A stretch of DNA of 64,000 nucleotides, from contig VYZI01000086.1 in assembly GCA_013397695.1 (NCBI GenBank), positions 182,176 through 246,175 on the forward strand, in the 5' to 3' direction. Positions 25,504 to 38,021 of the stretch are shown here, in pieces. Both the position numbers and the translations under genes were made by a program. The stretch's first letter is position 1. Each line of letters opens with the position of its first letter. The notes under the pieces are model-generated. The model did not search any database. It was not told the DNA's origin and saw nothing but the letters and a program-made list of their open reading frames with translations. This stretch comes from Centropus unirufus (lineage: Eukaryota > Chordata > Aves > Cuculiformes > Centropidae).

Positions 25504-28500
25504 GTACCAATAACACTGTGCCAGAGGCAGTTATTATGAAACTATCCAGCACACCAGTGGAGCATATGGCTGCTACAATCATATTTCATTTCAAATGGTT
25601 GGTTGATAACATGTATTGGGCTGGGGTGATGGTAAGGATGGGCTTTGCCCACCACTTCCTTTCAAATTGTTTTAATCTGGCTTTTCTCAAATGATCAGGT
25701 ACGGTGACACTTCTGATGAGGAGGGGATTTCTTCCACTTCCTCACAGCAGAGGCTGAGGTACAGCAATGCACACAGGGTTAGTGTTTGGCCAGTCACAAG
25801 CACTCATTGCCCTTGAGGGTTAGGTCGGTCAGCGGATTTTTGTTGAGGACAAAGACATAGCAAGGTGGAGGGAAAGACAGGGTTTACTCTTGCTTATGTT
25901 CAAATAGTAATTTGAGTGCCTGAGCCTAACTGTCATCCCAAATAGAAAAAACATGGCTATGAACAACAAGCATTGCGGTTGGCTGGTACGTTTGCAGTGA
26001 CCCTTCAGAAGATCCTCGAATATGTGCTGTGGCAAACAAAGTGCAGCCAAAGTGACCCTTCCCTAGGGGTGACCTGGAGGAGCAGGTTCAGATAACAGAA
26101 TAGGGTTGGGAAAAGAGGAAGAAAAGGAAGAGTTGGAAAATAAAAACACAGAAAACTACAAAGAAAGCAAGGAATTAAGAGAAAATAATGCAGCATGTGT
26201 AACAGACTGCACTGCATAAATACTACTGAAGTTACTGCTTTAAGCGCTAGTGCATCATCAATTCTTTCTTTCTCACTTGAGATTTGCAAGAGAGGCAACA
26301 GACAGTTTGTTGGTAAAAGGAACATTGTGGCCTAACCATAAGTTGCAGCACAGCTTAGTCAGACTTAAGGATTATTTTCTTTTCTGGTTTTGTTTCAGAG
26401 TTGAATTTAAAAGAAAAATAAATACAAGTCCTGAGTAGATAATAAGAGAAATATGAAAATGCCTTTCGGTCTTCTGTTTCTGCCTTCCACCTCAGTCACC
26501 TGTGAATCAGGAGGTTATAGTAGTGGCTGAGCACAGCCTGAAATATCCTTCTTTGGGAACGGGTCATGTGGACAACATTTTCTAGCATGTATTTAAAAAC
26601 AGATACTAGAGGATTATTTTCCCCTAAGCCTTTCTTTTCTGCAGTGGTTTAATGAAAGCCACTTGTTGCAGCCATATGTGGAACATTAATGACATCCATC
26701 TGTTACAAAACTCAGTCGCGACCAGCAAAGTAAAACTTGCTGGGTTGCATAAGTATGAGGGATGAGCCACACCATCCAGTTGCACTTTGTGAACTTGCAC
26801 CAAAACTTTCTGGTTTTGAAGAAGTGGAAAGAAGGCAAGAGGGAGGACAGGGTGGATCTAGGGGATGTGCAGCGCAGCCAGTATCCACTGCAGACAGAAT
26901 GCCTGCTGGGCAGCCCATCCGGAGGTTCTGCTCCTGCCCACCTTCTTAGCAGGAAAGCTTTCTAGTTTGATTGGTACTCTGTCAGCAAGTCCTAACTTTT
27001 CAGTTCAGGATGGTTTGGGGTTTTTTTCTGGCTTTCCTGGCTGCATGGCTGATCAGGTGCCATTTGCATTCCCAGCAGTGATGTAGTGTTTCCTGAAAGT
27101 GCGGGACTTGCTCTGCGTGCACACAGAAATCACTGTCCACTTGCAAGTTCCTCAGCAAAGGATGTCTTCAAGATTGTGGGAAGCAGCTAAGGGATGAATG
27201 AGGTTGTGCTAGTCAGAAAATCAGAGAAAGGCTTGGGCTGGAAGGGATCTTAAACTCCATCCAGTTCCCCTTCACCCCCCTGCCGTGGGTAGGGACACCT
27301 CCCACTAGATCAGGTTCCTCAAAGCCTCATCCAGCCTGGCCTGGAACAACTCCAGGGATGGGCCATCTGCTACTTCTCTTCCAGAGCCTCACCACCCTCA
27401 CAGTAAAAAAATTCTTACCAATACCTAATGTAAATTTTCCCTCTTTTGGCTTAAAACCATTACCCCTTGTCTTATCATTGCACTTCATGATGGAGTCCCT
27501 CCCCATCTTTCCTGTAGGCCCCCTTTAGGTACTGGAAGGCCACTGTGAGGTCTTCTCTTGCTTGCTTCTAACCATCTCTCCTGCCTGACAGAAGAGGAAT
27601 GCTAATTTCACAGAAAGCAGTTGACTTAATTACTTGATTTAGTCACCATGGGGAAGTTTGAATGTCCTGTGACATCTGCAAAATTGTATCCCATTTTATG
27701 AGATAGTAATTTGTAATCAAAGATTGTAAAGATTTCTGTTTAACAGTTGTGAGATTTCAGAATTGTCCCAAAGGTTTGAGCAAGTTAAGAAGTTTCTGAA
27801 AGGGGCGTCAGAATAAAAAGCAAATTGGAAAATATTGTGTAGCCCTCTGCTTTCACTTCAGACAGGAAGCAAATCTAATTGCCTCAGGACCAAGCCCTTT
27901 GCTCATCTTGGAAATAATCACTTTTCTCTCTGTGAGTGTTAGAGAAAAGGGAAAATACATATTGTCTGTGTTGTGGAAGACCCTTGTCACCATTTCTGTG
28001 GAGAGTATATTTGGAACATCTCTTTTCGTTGGATTTTGCAGAACTTTTTGCAAGACAAGTGCTCGATGAGCTACTCAAATTACTAGCAGTTTGAGAACTA
28101 ATGATGAGCTATCCAGAGAAGATTAGACTAATGATCCAATTGCAGGACTGAAAGACAACATTCCTGGATTTTCTTTGTCAACTCTGCCCCCGACTTGCTT
28201 AGTGACCTTGGGTAAATCATTTGGTCTCTCTGTTTCTTTATCTCAGATGGGGCTAATACCTAACTTTAAGACCTGTCATTAGGATTAGCTAACTAATGTT
28301 CATATAGTGCTTTATATCTTCGGAGCTCCTTACCAACAAAAATCTCAATAAAGGAACATACGCATGGAGTCAGGAATTATTGGATGCTTGCTAAATTGTC
28401 ACTTCTGTCCTTTGAGTCAGCCTCTGGATGTGAGCACGTGGTTGCTTCACATACTTTTGTACTCTATACGCAACTCTTCGGTGCTTCTTGCAATTTGACT

Positions 28501-30191
28501 CCCTGCACAGTAAAGACTGAACAATCGAGCTGTATTTATGCAGTATGCTTGAGGAAACAGATTGTTGTGATTTGGGAAAACAGTCTTCAGTTGAGGAGAG
28601 AAATCAAAACTCTCTCACTTGCATGTTTTTTAACGAGAACTTCTGTCTCCCTTAAATTACTATGGCTGTTAGATGTTGCATCTCTTGAACACTGTTCAAC
28701 AGAACAGATTTCAGAAGAACTGGAGAACATTAAGCCATGTCGAACAGAACGAAAGGACTGCTTGAGAAATCTAATCTCATTTCCTAACAGGCAAGACACG
28801 CACAACTAGGGCTGCTTGAAGGGTTAAATGAGCAAGATTGAAGCGCACATACTGTACCCTGTTGTAAGATGTAATTAAGAGTTAATATGTACACTGAAAC
28901 ATTTCAGAAATTGATTACGGCTGTGCTGGTCCTCAGCTACTGTTAGGTTCACCACTTCATTTCTCTCAGGATTAAATAAAACTTATTCCGATATTACGAA
29001 AGAGGTTAAGTGAAGTGATGGAGGTGTGGATGGAAGTGAAATGTGGAGACACTTCTCTCTTATGGGATGGGAGTCCAAACTGAGAAAGGGAACTCGCTGT
29101 TCTTACTGAATTTACCAACTTCTGATAAAATCTTTAAAGTTACATCTTCAAATAAAATGCCTTGGGACTGGCCTTAAGCTGAAAGTAGTGATGGTCATTT
29201 GAGGAGGTGTAGTGTACCAAAAGGGGGTGGGAGGTGGCTTTGGATTCTGTGGGCAAATGGGTTAGTAATGAAAGGAAAAACAGATGTCATCTTTCTTTTT
29301 CTTCTTCAGGTTTCGCATCACTTGTTTAGATTCATGTAGACACCACAAACTAGGAAAGCTAATTATGTCAAAGACTTTATGAGGGGTAGAGCAGTTGAGG
29401 CGTGAAACTTGGTGAAAATTATCATACCAAAGGGGGCATCTCAAAAAAAACCTATCCAAGAGAAGGGCAGAAATATGCATGGATCTTCTGTCCCCAGTGT
29501 GGGGTGTGAATTGGGGCACGAGGAAGCAAGTCAGCTGATGGAGTCCAGGACTGAGGCAAACTGAGTCTGGGACTGAGAGCAACTGGGTCTGGGGAGCAGC
29601 ACAGAGAATTCTATTTCCAAGAGCAAATAAACAAAGAATCTTTATACAAAACCCTGTATAACTTTGTTACACGGTTTAAACTTATATACCACTCAGTACT
29701 TGCCTGGTGTCCTTTGACAGGCAAGGGCAAGCAGAGCACCTTATTGGACACCTGAAGCGCATTTGTCTTTAATACCTGAATTATTAGGAGATAAGCATCA
29801 TTTGTTGATTTATGACACTTATATTGTATTATAACATTACCTTATATTGTTACTGTTTTGGTTTCAGGTCAATGCTACATTAACATTTTTCAAAAACAAT
29901 GTGAACTGACTTCCTTTAAAGTCAATTCCCATAAAAATGAGTGCAAATGAGTGAATCACATTCAACTTTTAAAGATACTGCTATACTTTTGTTTCTGAAA
30001 AAATGGCTTTGCCACCATTCACCATTCACCATCCTATCATTCACTCGGAATTTTTATTAAATAGAAAGGTAACATTGCTGGAAATCACAGCAAAAACTTT
30101 GTCTAGCCAAAGTCCATTTTAAGTGAGATTTGGTTGTATGCATTCATGGCAGGGTAGGTCAACACAAAGAATGATTATATTTGTTTTCCAG
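25504..30191 (+). other. TSPAN7: TSPAN7 intron 5 (contains a CR1 copy)
   Basis: This intron is 4.69 kb, from a weak gtacca donor to a ttgttttccag acceptor. It contains an antisense CR1 fragment at about 27213-27585. An open frame of 141 codons at 28384-28809 has no recognisable domain, no splice-site support and no conserved-looking composition, so I do not call it a gene. Confidence 0.88.
27213..27585 (-). repeat. CR1 LINE fragment, 5'-truncated, antisense to TSPAN7
   Basis: Read on the minus strand this is the 3'-terminal part of a CR1 element. It contains the characteristic block that on the plus strand reads ggcttgggctggaagggatc, then tgccgtgggtagggacacct, the attcttaccaatacctaatg region and ggccccctttaggtactgg. 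The 3' end is at the low-coordinate side and the 5' truncation is at about 27585. It carries only the tail of the former reverse-transcriptase ORF region and is broken by many changes, so it is inactive. Boundaries are accurate to about 15 bases. Confidence 0.9.
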
Positions 30192-30275
30192 GGCTGTTAT
30201 GACTTGGTGACTAGTTTCATGGAGACAAATATGGGAATAATAGCTGGAGTGGCTTTTGGGATTGCATTCTCACAG
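30192..30275 (+). CDS. TSPAN7: TSPAN7 coding exon 6 (end of large loop, start of TM4)
   Basis: This exon has 84 bases, or 28 codons, phase 0 at both ends. It runs from a ttttccag acceptor to a gtaagt donor. It encodes about residues 200-227. The first residues GCYDL supply the last cysteine of the large extracellular loop, followed by VTSFMETNM. The remainder (GIIAGVAFGIAFSQ) is the first half of TM4, with the small-residue pattern usual in tetraspanin helices. It is essentially identical to mammalian TSPAN7. Confidence 0.98.
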
Positions 30276-33200
30276 GTAAGTGTGTAAATGCTTCCCTTCT
30301 CCTCCTTCTCCCCGCCCCCCTTCTCTTTTTCTCTACCCAGGCTTCAAGGAAGGAAGGATGGATTATGGAAAGGGACTGAACTCAGCATGCTCGTTAGTCC
30401 TGAGGTCATCTATTCATTGATTTTCTTTTTTTCAACTTAAATGAAGTTTCTCCTTGGGAATATCAGTTACGGTTGAGCTAATGACTAGCTCAAGGAAAAC
30501 AACTTGTCCCTCCACTGGGTCAAATGGAGGTTAACCCAATAAAACATTGGCTTAAATGGAGCATAAACAGCTAAGAAGACAAATAGCTTATCCATTGTTT
30601 GGATAGGCTTCTATCTTCTAAGCATTCTTATTTTTTCTTAAAGGAGTCTAGAATTCAAATAAAAGTGTGCCCCCAGGCCTCCCCATCCTGGACCTGGAGC
30701 CTGGAGGGGGCACCTAGTTCTGGTGACCCATTTTATTTATTTGTTTTTCCTTTTAGCCCTGAATGCTGAGTAGAGATCTGCCAAAATCAGATTATTAAAC
30801 CAAGTCCTTGCCTGTGAAAAAGGACTTTAGCACGGGAGGGACAAGAGAAGAGCTAAGAAGGTGTTTGCTGCTCCCCTATAAACTGTCTTTACCTAGACAG
30901 GCACTAGGAAAACCAAAGAACTGTTCAGAATCTTCTGAACAAGAAGAGGCAGGAAAACGCTCATATCTTTCTCCTTTAAACTAGTCACCTCTTATGTAAA
31001 GGGTAGGACTTTCCCAGAAACATGGAAAAATTAGAATAAAGAAAACAGGGCCAATGAAAAGTGTTTGTAGAATGCTTCAGTAAAATGCGCATTGATGTGT
31101 GTGATGCCTGAACCACCTCCACCTGAAAGACAATCGGCATTCTGTCTATGGAGAGTACAGTGTTCAACTGCAAATGTCATATTCAAAAACTAAGCAACTT
31201 GAATTTGCTTCATTCACACAATATTAAAACTCTGGGTCTTGAGGCAACATTGACAATATGAATACATCTGTTGGGTGACCTGTGTTTACCCAGTGGCTGG
31301 AAAAAATGAGGTGCTAGGAAAACTTCTTTGACTTCTTAAAACTCATTAATTTAGTTAGTAAGCTGTATGTTTACCCTGCACTGCGCTGGAAACCAGTGAT
31401 TTGCCAGTGAATGAAGGGGAAGGCTGTGATTGCCCCCTTTCCCCTGCTGCCCCATGTGGTCAGCTCGTGTTTGACTGCAGTGCTTTAGTTACATCTCCCT
31501 GAGGTTTGACTTGCTCAGCAATCACAAAGACCTCCAGGTTCTTCAGAGGAACTGCCTCCAAGCCATGTGGAAAATGGCCATCACCCCATCCTCTCAGTTA
31601 ATGTACGCACAACCCAAGGGAACCTCAAAAACTGTTTGGGCTCAGACCAGCTGCCTGCCATGCCTTGGGCATATCTGGAAACCTGGTGCCTTCTAACCTA
31701 GGTGCAAGATGTGAGAAGCCCATAATCTGGTCTATCAGCCTGTTTCATGTGGGCATAAATGTTGGTTCATCAAACCACCAGCCACCCAAAACATGTGCGT
31801 GGGTGTCAGGTCATCAGGATCCAAAAGTGGTGAAATCACCAGTCTGGAGCCATTGGTGCATGGAGGAGCAGGAGGGAGTCCTGATTTGTTCTTTTTTTCT
31901 CTTTTTTTTTGTTTAATAGGCTATTCTGGTTCTTGTTGAATGGTCACAGTTGTCTTATGTCTTGCTTATTACTATAGGACTCTGAACTCTTATTTCAGTT
32001 TTGTTACTGGATAGCAAAAACACATATTTTCAAAGGCTTCATGTAAAACTATTCAAAAGAAAAATGAAATTATCAGAATTTTACATTTCATGTGCTGCTG
32101 GGGCAAATGTCTTGGTACCAGTGCTACCTGAAAGCCTGTAATCATATATGTGGTAGGCAAAGCAACATCTTTTCTTGCCTGAAAGTTCTTTGCAGCTGGG
32201 AGGGAGCCTGCAGGAAGAGCGCAGCTGGAATTGTTAGTATTCTGGCACACGCCTGGATGTTTACTCTGGGTCATCAGTTGTTTGTGAGCTCCACACAGAC
32301 AGGCGGGCAGGCGGTGCATGCGGAGTGTGGTCCTCGCAAGGGGAGCCCCCTTGGCACAAGGTGAGATTAGCATGACAGGTCTCAGGCAGCACGGGTGGGA
32401 AGGCACTTAGTGAAAGCGCTGCTGCGGCTCTGAAAGAAAACCAGAGTATGTTTTGATGTGGCATTGGCAGCTCGTGCTGCCTGATGGTGGTGTGCGCCCT
32501 GCTGCCAGCTGGGGATGTTGCTTCCCTGCATAAGCACCAGGCTCTGGCCCTCAGAGCAGATATCCAGCTGCGTGGGGTGTTGGCGAATGTGTGGAAAAGG
32601 AGAAGAGAGGGGAGACAGGGAAGAAAAATGCAGCTCTCCTGGGGTGTGAAGAATACGAAGGCAGCCAGTTATCATTTACTGCCTAATCTGTTTTGCTGGA
32701 CCCAATTAGGGAGACGGTGTTTACAAATTGATTTCAGGTTAACCATGGCTGGCAGTAATGCCAGGCACTGCTCCAGCTGGAGGCAAGGTTTTGCTGCTCC
32801 TACTGAGAATAGTTTTAATCTAAATAAAAGACAAATTAGATCATGTTGCTCTTCTGCAGTAAAGCATGCTCAAGGGCCTTTCCTTCACATGATTTGTTAG
32901 CTGTTTACTAGCATGGGGAATGTGCTGAGTCCCAGAAATAGGGAAGGTTGATGTAATGGCATTGCATATCTTACAAGCCTGGCATAGACCTCCCAATCAG
33001 AGGCAGAGTTTTAAGAAAAACTGCTGTGTTGCTGACATTGTCTGCACATTGGGAAGCAGGCACTGCTCCTCGGGTTTGAAATAATAATAATAAAATACAA
33101 TTTGATTGTTTTTGGAATCAGATGCTGATGCTGACTTCCAGCTGGAATAATTGCAGTTTAGCAGGTGCTCTTCAGAGCAGGAAAATGATCGCTGTGTTGT

Positions 33201-34088
33201 GCCCAACAGAGAATAAAATTATGCAAGCAGCACAGATGATGAAAAGTTTTGCCTAGATAAAACTACACTGCAAGCGTTGGCTTAAGGGGTGCAAGAGGCA
33301 GCGTTTGGAGGAGTTTATAGGCTGTAGTTGCAGTAGAGTACCTGAGTAGGGAAGCCTCAGTGTAGTGTTAAGGCCAAATTATTCCCTCTGTACTGAAGGA
33401 CTGGAAGTCAGGTGCTGTCTGTGTGCTTATTTGAAGATAATGTTCTCATCCAGCTTGAGTCCCTCTCCACAGTGCAACAGCTCCCTGCCTTCTTTACTGT
33501 TAATGCGAGTAGCTCTGCCTGACTATGAAAGCAGTTCTGGTGCAGATACCATCTACCTGGTCTGCTGCAACTCCTGTCTGAATATAGCGAGGCTGCATCT
33601 TGGCCCTAGCACAGGATTACACTTCAGTCACCCATTGCTCCAGGGTTAGGGAGTGGGATCCATATTGGGATCCGCTATTTGACTTGAAATTTAAGACTGA
33701 GTTGCCTCTAAAGACTCAATCACTGTGGATTCGGCATGGAGATAGGACCTGTGCCAAGCTTATACCATGGCACAGGAGGCTGACTTGGATGAGTGACATC
33801 TGACGTGGAAAATCCACTGTCTTCTAAAATAGAGCCAAGGGACCTGGATTCTTGAAACTCTATGTATTGAGAGTATGGCAAGGTAAATAACTCAAGTAAG
33901 CAATTATTCCTGATGGTTAATAAACAGTTTTAGCTTACTTGATCCACTGATGAATTCTGAGTTAGTTCAACACCTTTCTATTTGTAGAAATTCTCTCAAA
34001 GAATGAAAAATTATGCAGATACCAAGACCCAAAATAAAATCTAAATTCAAATTGTACATCAGTTTCTTTTCAGTATAATAAGGTGTAA

Positions 34089-34150
34089 TAAAGATGTCAT
34101 GCAAGACAGTCATGTAAAGATGTAACATGTTACATGTAAAGATGTCATGC
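34089..34150. repeat. direct repeats flanking a 16-bp perfect palindrome
   Basis: The 14-base unit taaagatgtcatgc occurs at 34089-34102 and 34137-34150. The 13-base unit catgtaaagatgt occurs at 34111-34123 and 34133-34145. Between them atgtaacatgttacat (34120-34135) is its own reverse complement. It looks like local duplication in intron 6. Confidence 0.8.
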
Positions 34151-35685
34151 TTCCAGTCAATGTTGACTCCTGCAAAATTGCCATATTAAAAAGCCTGTTT
34201 GTGATAGAAGATGAGATTTCTAGGAAGCTGCTGTGGATGGATTTCAGTGGTCAGATCTGAGGCATGCCCAAGATGACTGCTAGAAACCATGGAGAGATGG
34301 AGAACACACACACTGCATTGTGCTCTCTAGAATGAGCTTTAGCCAACAGAATGGTAGTAAAGGAGGTGCACCTGAGGGATGTGGGTTTTCCAGGGCTCTA
34401 AATAAAAAAAAATCATCAGCCTTTTCCAGTTTCCCGTGGCAAGACCAGAAGCTACAAGGCAAATTCTCATTTTTTGATACAATAGTTTAAAAGACCAAGA
34501 AGATCTTATAAAAAAAAAGAAAAGGAGTTGGGGAGGAAGTGGGAGAGTACATAAATGCAATACCAAGTCTGGCATCTTAGTACTCAAAAAAATGACACAA
34601 TAAAATAACACCTAAAATATTAATAAGTGGGTAATAGTCGAGCTGGGGCATTTGAGAGACAACAGGAGCAAAGGAAAACGAATGCAACGTCTAGCAGCTC
34701 GTTTCTTTGCAGGAATGCTTTCATGCCGATTCCTCTGGTTTTTCAAAGGAACTGTGGGGACCTGCTGCACAATAGGATAAGGGGCTTCCTCCTGCCTCAA
34801 GAGCAGAGGTTGCAAGTGATCAAGCAAATGCAGAGAGCAAGGCAGGGTGGAGAGCACTCATTTGCGGTTTGCAGATTGGAAGCCTCTAGCCTGATTTAAA
34901 TACAGAGGGCTGTAGTTATGACTGTAATGAAAGAGCACTGTGAGGAAAATTTAGGAATTTAATACAGTACCGCCTCGTCTTGGCGACAGGAGGGACAGTA
35001 CTCTTGTGGTTAAATGTGGAAATCTGCACACCTTGGAAAATACATGGGTTTATATATGCTCTGAGTAATTCTGAAATATATATTAGAGTCCTGGGATGCC
35101 CTGTACAGCTAGAAATGCTGTATAAAATGTATATGCAATGGCTGAATATCCATGTCATTATTTCTAGAATATAGAAGTTTATAGTTACGTTACCTTAACC
35201 ACTTAAATGCATAAAACAGCATATGGTCAGAGCCAAGAATTAATAAGTGGGTCAAAGATTAGAAAGATAAATTCATGTGTAACCTGCCATTTGTCTCGAG
35301 TGGGTTGAGTAAATCAAAACATTGTCGCATGCCTGCAAACTCTACAAAGCTTAGACACAGTGATTACTAGAGTTACAGCCTGTGTAAAACAGAAAAATCC
35401 CTAACTAAAGGTAGCGGGGGCATCTGCTACAGCTGAAGAGGCAGAGAAAAGTCCATGGCTTCCCATTTGTACAGACCCCAGCATCTTTCCCCGTGTAAAC
35501 CTGACACAAGCAGCAGATTGTGGCTGGGAACAATGATGGCCATAACCTGGGTGCTGTTGATGGGATGGAACAGGCAGAGGCATTTAAAAAACCAAAAAAA
35601 GTAAAATTAAATGTGTGTACGTCATTGGCCATTGTAGGATGAGGGAGGAACTGATTTAGGTCTGGGATGAAATTTACTTAATGAA

Positions 35686-35780
35686 AATAGAATAGAATAG
35701 AATAGAATAGAATAGAATAGAATAGAATAGAATAGAATAGAATAGAATAGAATAGAATAGAATAGAATAGAATAGAATAG
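35686..35780. repeat. (AATAG)n microsatellite, 19 perfect units, truncated by gap
   Basis: Nineteen uninterrupted copies of AATAG (TTCTA/CTATT on the other strand) run directly into the undetermined bases at 35781. No interruption or mismatch is seen, which suggests a young or recently expanded array. The true length is unknown because the right end is not sequenced. Sequence resumes after the gap as unrelated atatataataaaatc. Confidence 0.97.
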
Positions 35781-36205
35781 NNNNNNNNNNNNNNNNNNNN
35801 NNNNNNNNNNNNNNNNNNNNNNNNNNNNNNNNNNNNNNNNNNNNNNNNNNNNNNNNNNNNNNNNNNNNNNNNNNNNNNNNNNNNNNNNNNNNNNNNNNNN
35901 NNNNNNNNNNNNNNNNNNNNNNNNNNNNNNNNNNNNNNNNNNNNNNNNNNNNNNNNNNNNNNNNNNNNNNNNNNNNNNNNNNNNNNNNNNNNNNNNNNNN
36001 NNNNNNNNNNNNNNNNNNNNNNNNNNNNNNNNNNNNNNNNNNNNNNNNNNNNNNNNNNNNNNNNNNNNNNNNNNNNNNNNNNNNNNNNNNNNNNNNNNNN
36101 NNNNNNNNNNNNNNNNNNNNNNNNNNNNNNNNNNNNNNNNNNNNNNNNNNNNNNNNNNNNNNNNNNNNNNNNNNNNNNNNNNNNNNNNNNNNNNNNNNNN
36201 NNNNN
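35781..36205. other. assembly gap, 425 N
   Basis: This is a run of undetermined bases immediately after the AATAG array. The size is not a round placeholder, so it may be an estimate from read pairs or mapping. The gap is probably caused by the array itself. No exon is expected inside, since exons 6 and 7 join in frame across the intron. Confidence 0.99.
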
Positions 36206-37948
36206 ATATATAATAAAATCATTCTGCCAGTGACCATAATACTTCAGCGTGACAATCCAAAACCCAGCCACAATATACTGGCATCCTCCCCACTGCTGGT
36301 GCATGGACTATTGGACATCTAGCACTCCAGCTATACCAAATATATTTCCAGATGGAATATCCATCTAAAGAAGTTCAGTAGAAAAGGCAACTGGATGGCT
36401 TAAACAGCATCAAGTGAGATTTTCAAAAGCTGAGGAAGGTTTTCAGCACTCGCATCTCTTTTGGTAACGGTGAAAATACAGTTCTCAAACCCTGATAGCT
36501 CAGGTTTTTACTGGGGGCTGGTCAGGAGGTATTATCTGTGTCCCATGTCTAGTTATAACCAGGACCATGTCATCCTTGATATTTGGTGCCAAAATCAGGG
36601 AGTGCATGTGGGGCTGGGGGAGGAGGGTGGAATTCAGCCTGCTTTCATAGGTGAGTCTGTGGCATTTTCAGAACAGTTCTGGTGGACATTGAAAGAGGGG
36701 AGGGAGAAAATTCCTGGCAAATGAATTGTGACCTGACCAGAAATATGAAGTCTTGGAGGCAGAAAACAGTTTATCCAGATTTGAGGTACTCTGGCTTGGG
36801 CTTGCACTGGGCTGATGTCATCCCAAATCAAGCAATTGGCTGGCAGAAATGTGTAGTTTGATGGTGATTGTGTTAACAGGGAGCACTGACAATCTAGGGG
36901 AAAGAATATGCGATCCCAAGCATGAAATAGAAGGAGCCGGTTTGGATGAGCCATCAGCCAGGCATTATCTATGCGTGCTCTGCAGGGTCTCAGGGAGCTT
37001 CAATGCTGCCAAAAGGTTGTGATCCCTCTTCTTAAGCACTGCTCCTTTGCGATGCTCCCTACCCACGGCAGAAGGAGATGGGCAGAGGTGGTGCCCCTCA
37101 GGCACAGGCGACTCGACTGGAGCAGCTGTGAGAGTCCTTGCTTAGAGCCTGGTCCAGGGAAAGCTGCTCCAGCTGCACAGACGGCCCTCTCGCCTCGCCC
37201 CGCTAGCTGGGGATGAGCTGTAACAATCTAGATACGCTCATGAGTTAATTAATTGACCAGTCCAAATGAGAAAAGCAAGGTTGAATTATTTATAGTGTAT
37301 TCACATTCTTGGCATATGCAGGAAATGCTAACAAACTGCAATAGCAAAACCTTGAAATGACTGAGTGCTTATTGACGAGTGGAAGCCAGGGATCTGTTTT
37401 CAATAATCTGAGTGACAGCCCAGGGAATAGTGAAAGGCTTTTTTAAAATTTATTTCCAGATTTATAATGCTCATTTCTCCGGTGCTGCACCATTTGTAAA
37501 GAAAGCATAACCACTCTGGGGCATTAGGATGTTTTTCCCCAGCACACTGTTAACAAAATTAAGGGGGCTGTCATTTCTTAGTGGCGGTGGGTGGTGGCGA
37601 GGGACCCAGGTGGAGCTTGCAAGTGAAATGCAGCCAGTAGCATGGTGATATCCCTGCCAGTTTACCCATCCGCGTCCGACTTGGCCAGGCAGGGACAACA
37701 GAATTGAAAAGTAGTTAAAGGGTGTGCTCTCTGTAAAAAAACTATGCCCTGATAACAATCGAGAGGAAAATCCAACATGGAAAGACACAAGATCTTAATG
37801 CTGATTTTTTTATTAGATTAGCCCTTAAAATAGGGCATAAAAACCTGGTGCATACTAATTTGAGAGCATGAAATCTTTGCTCACCATAGTCTCTCTTTTG
37901 CTCTGCATTCATTTAATTCAAGTTCTACTTTTATTCTTGTCCAAACAG

Positions 37949-38017
37949 TTGATTGGGATGCTGCTGGCATGCTGTCTGTCCCGGTTTATCACTGCTAACC
38001 AGTACGAGATGGTGTAA
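37949..38017 (+). CDS. TSPAN7: TSPAN7 coding exon 7 with stop codon (end of TM4, cytosolic tail)
   Basis: Twenty-two codons and a TAA stop (38015-38017) follow a ttgtccaaacag acceptor. The exon encodes about residues 228-249. LIGMLLACCLSRF completes TM4 with a juxtamembrane Cys pair that is a likely palmitoylation site, and ITANQYEMV is the short C-terminal tail. The last three residues, Glu-Met-Val, fit a PDZ-binding C terminus. In mammals the TSPAN7 tail is reported to bind PICK1. The total length computed with a 27-residue exon 1 is 249, equal to the mammalian protein, so there is no truncation or extension. Confidence 0.98.
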   Translation: MIGMLLACCLSRFITANQYEMV

Positions 38018-38021
38018 CAAG
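38018..38021 (+). other. TSPAN7: TSPAN7 3' UTR, first 4 nt before UTR intron
   Basis: Only caag separates the stop codon from a strong donor, AAG|gtgagc. With the junction this close to the stop, the spliced message would not be marked for nonsense-mediated decay. Confidence 0.7.

Larger units (their letters stand above)
30276..37948 (+). other. TSPAN7: TSPAN7 intron 6 (contains pentanucleotide array and sequence gap)
   Basis: This is the longest visible intron, about 7.67 kb including 425 undetermined bases. It has a gtaagt donor and a cttgtccaaacag acceptor. It contains an (AATAG)n array running into the gap at 35686-36205 and a small repeat and palindrome cluster at 34089-34150. No coding sequence is supported. 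Confidence 0.88.

Noticed and set aside
28384..28809. 141-codon open frame in intron 5
   Set aside because: No domain, signal peptide or homology that I recognise, and this length is expected by chance in tens of kilobases.
35674..36304. Apparent long repetitive ORFs (Ile-Leu-Phe-Tyr-Ser units) across the gap
   Set aside because: They are the translation of the AATAG array on the minus strand and of undetermined bases, not coding sequence.
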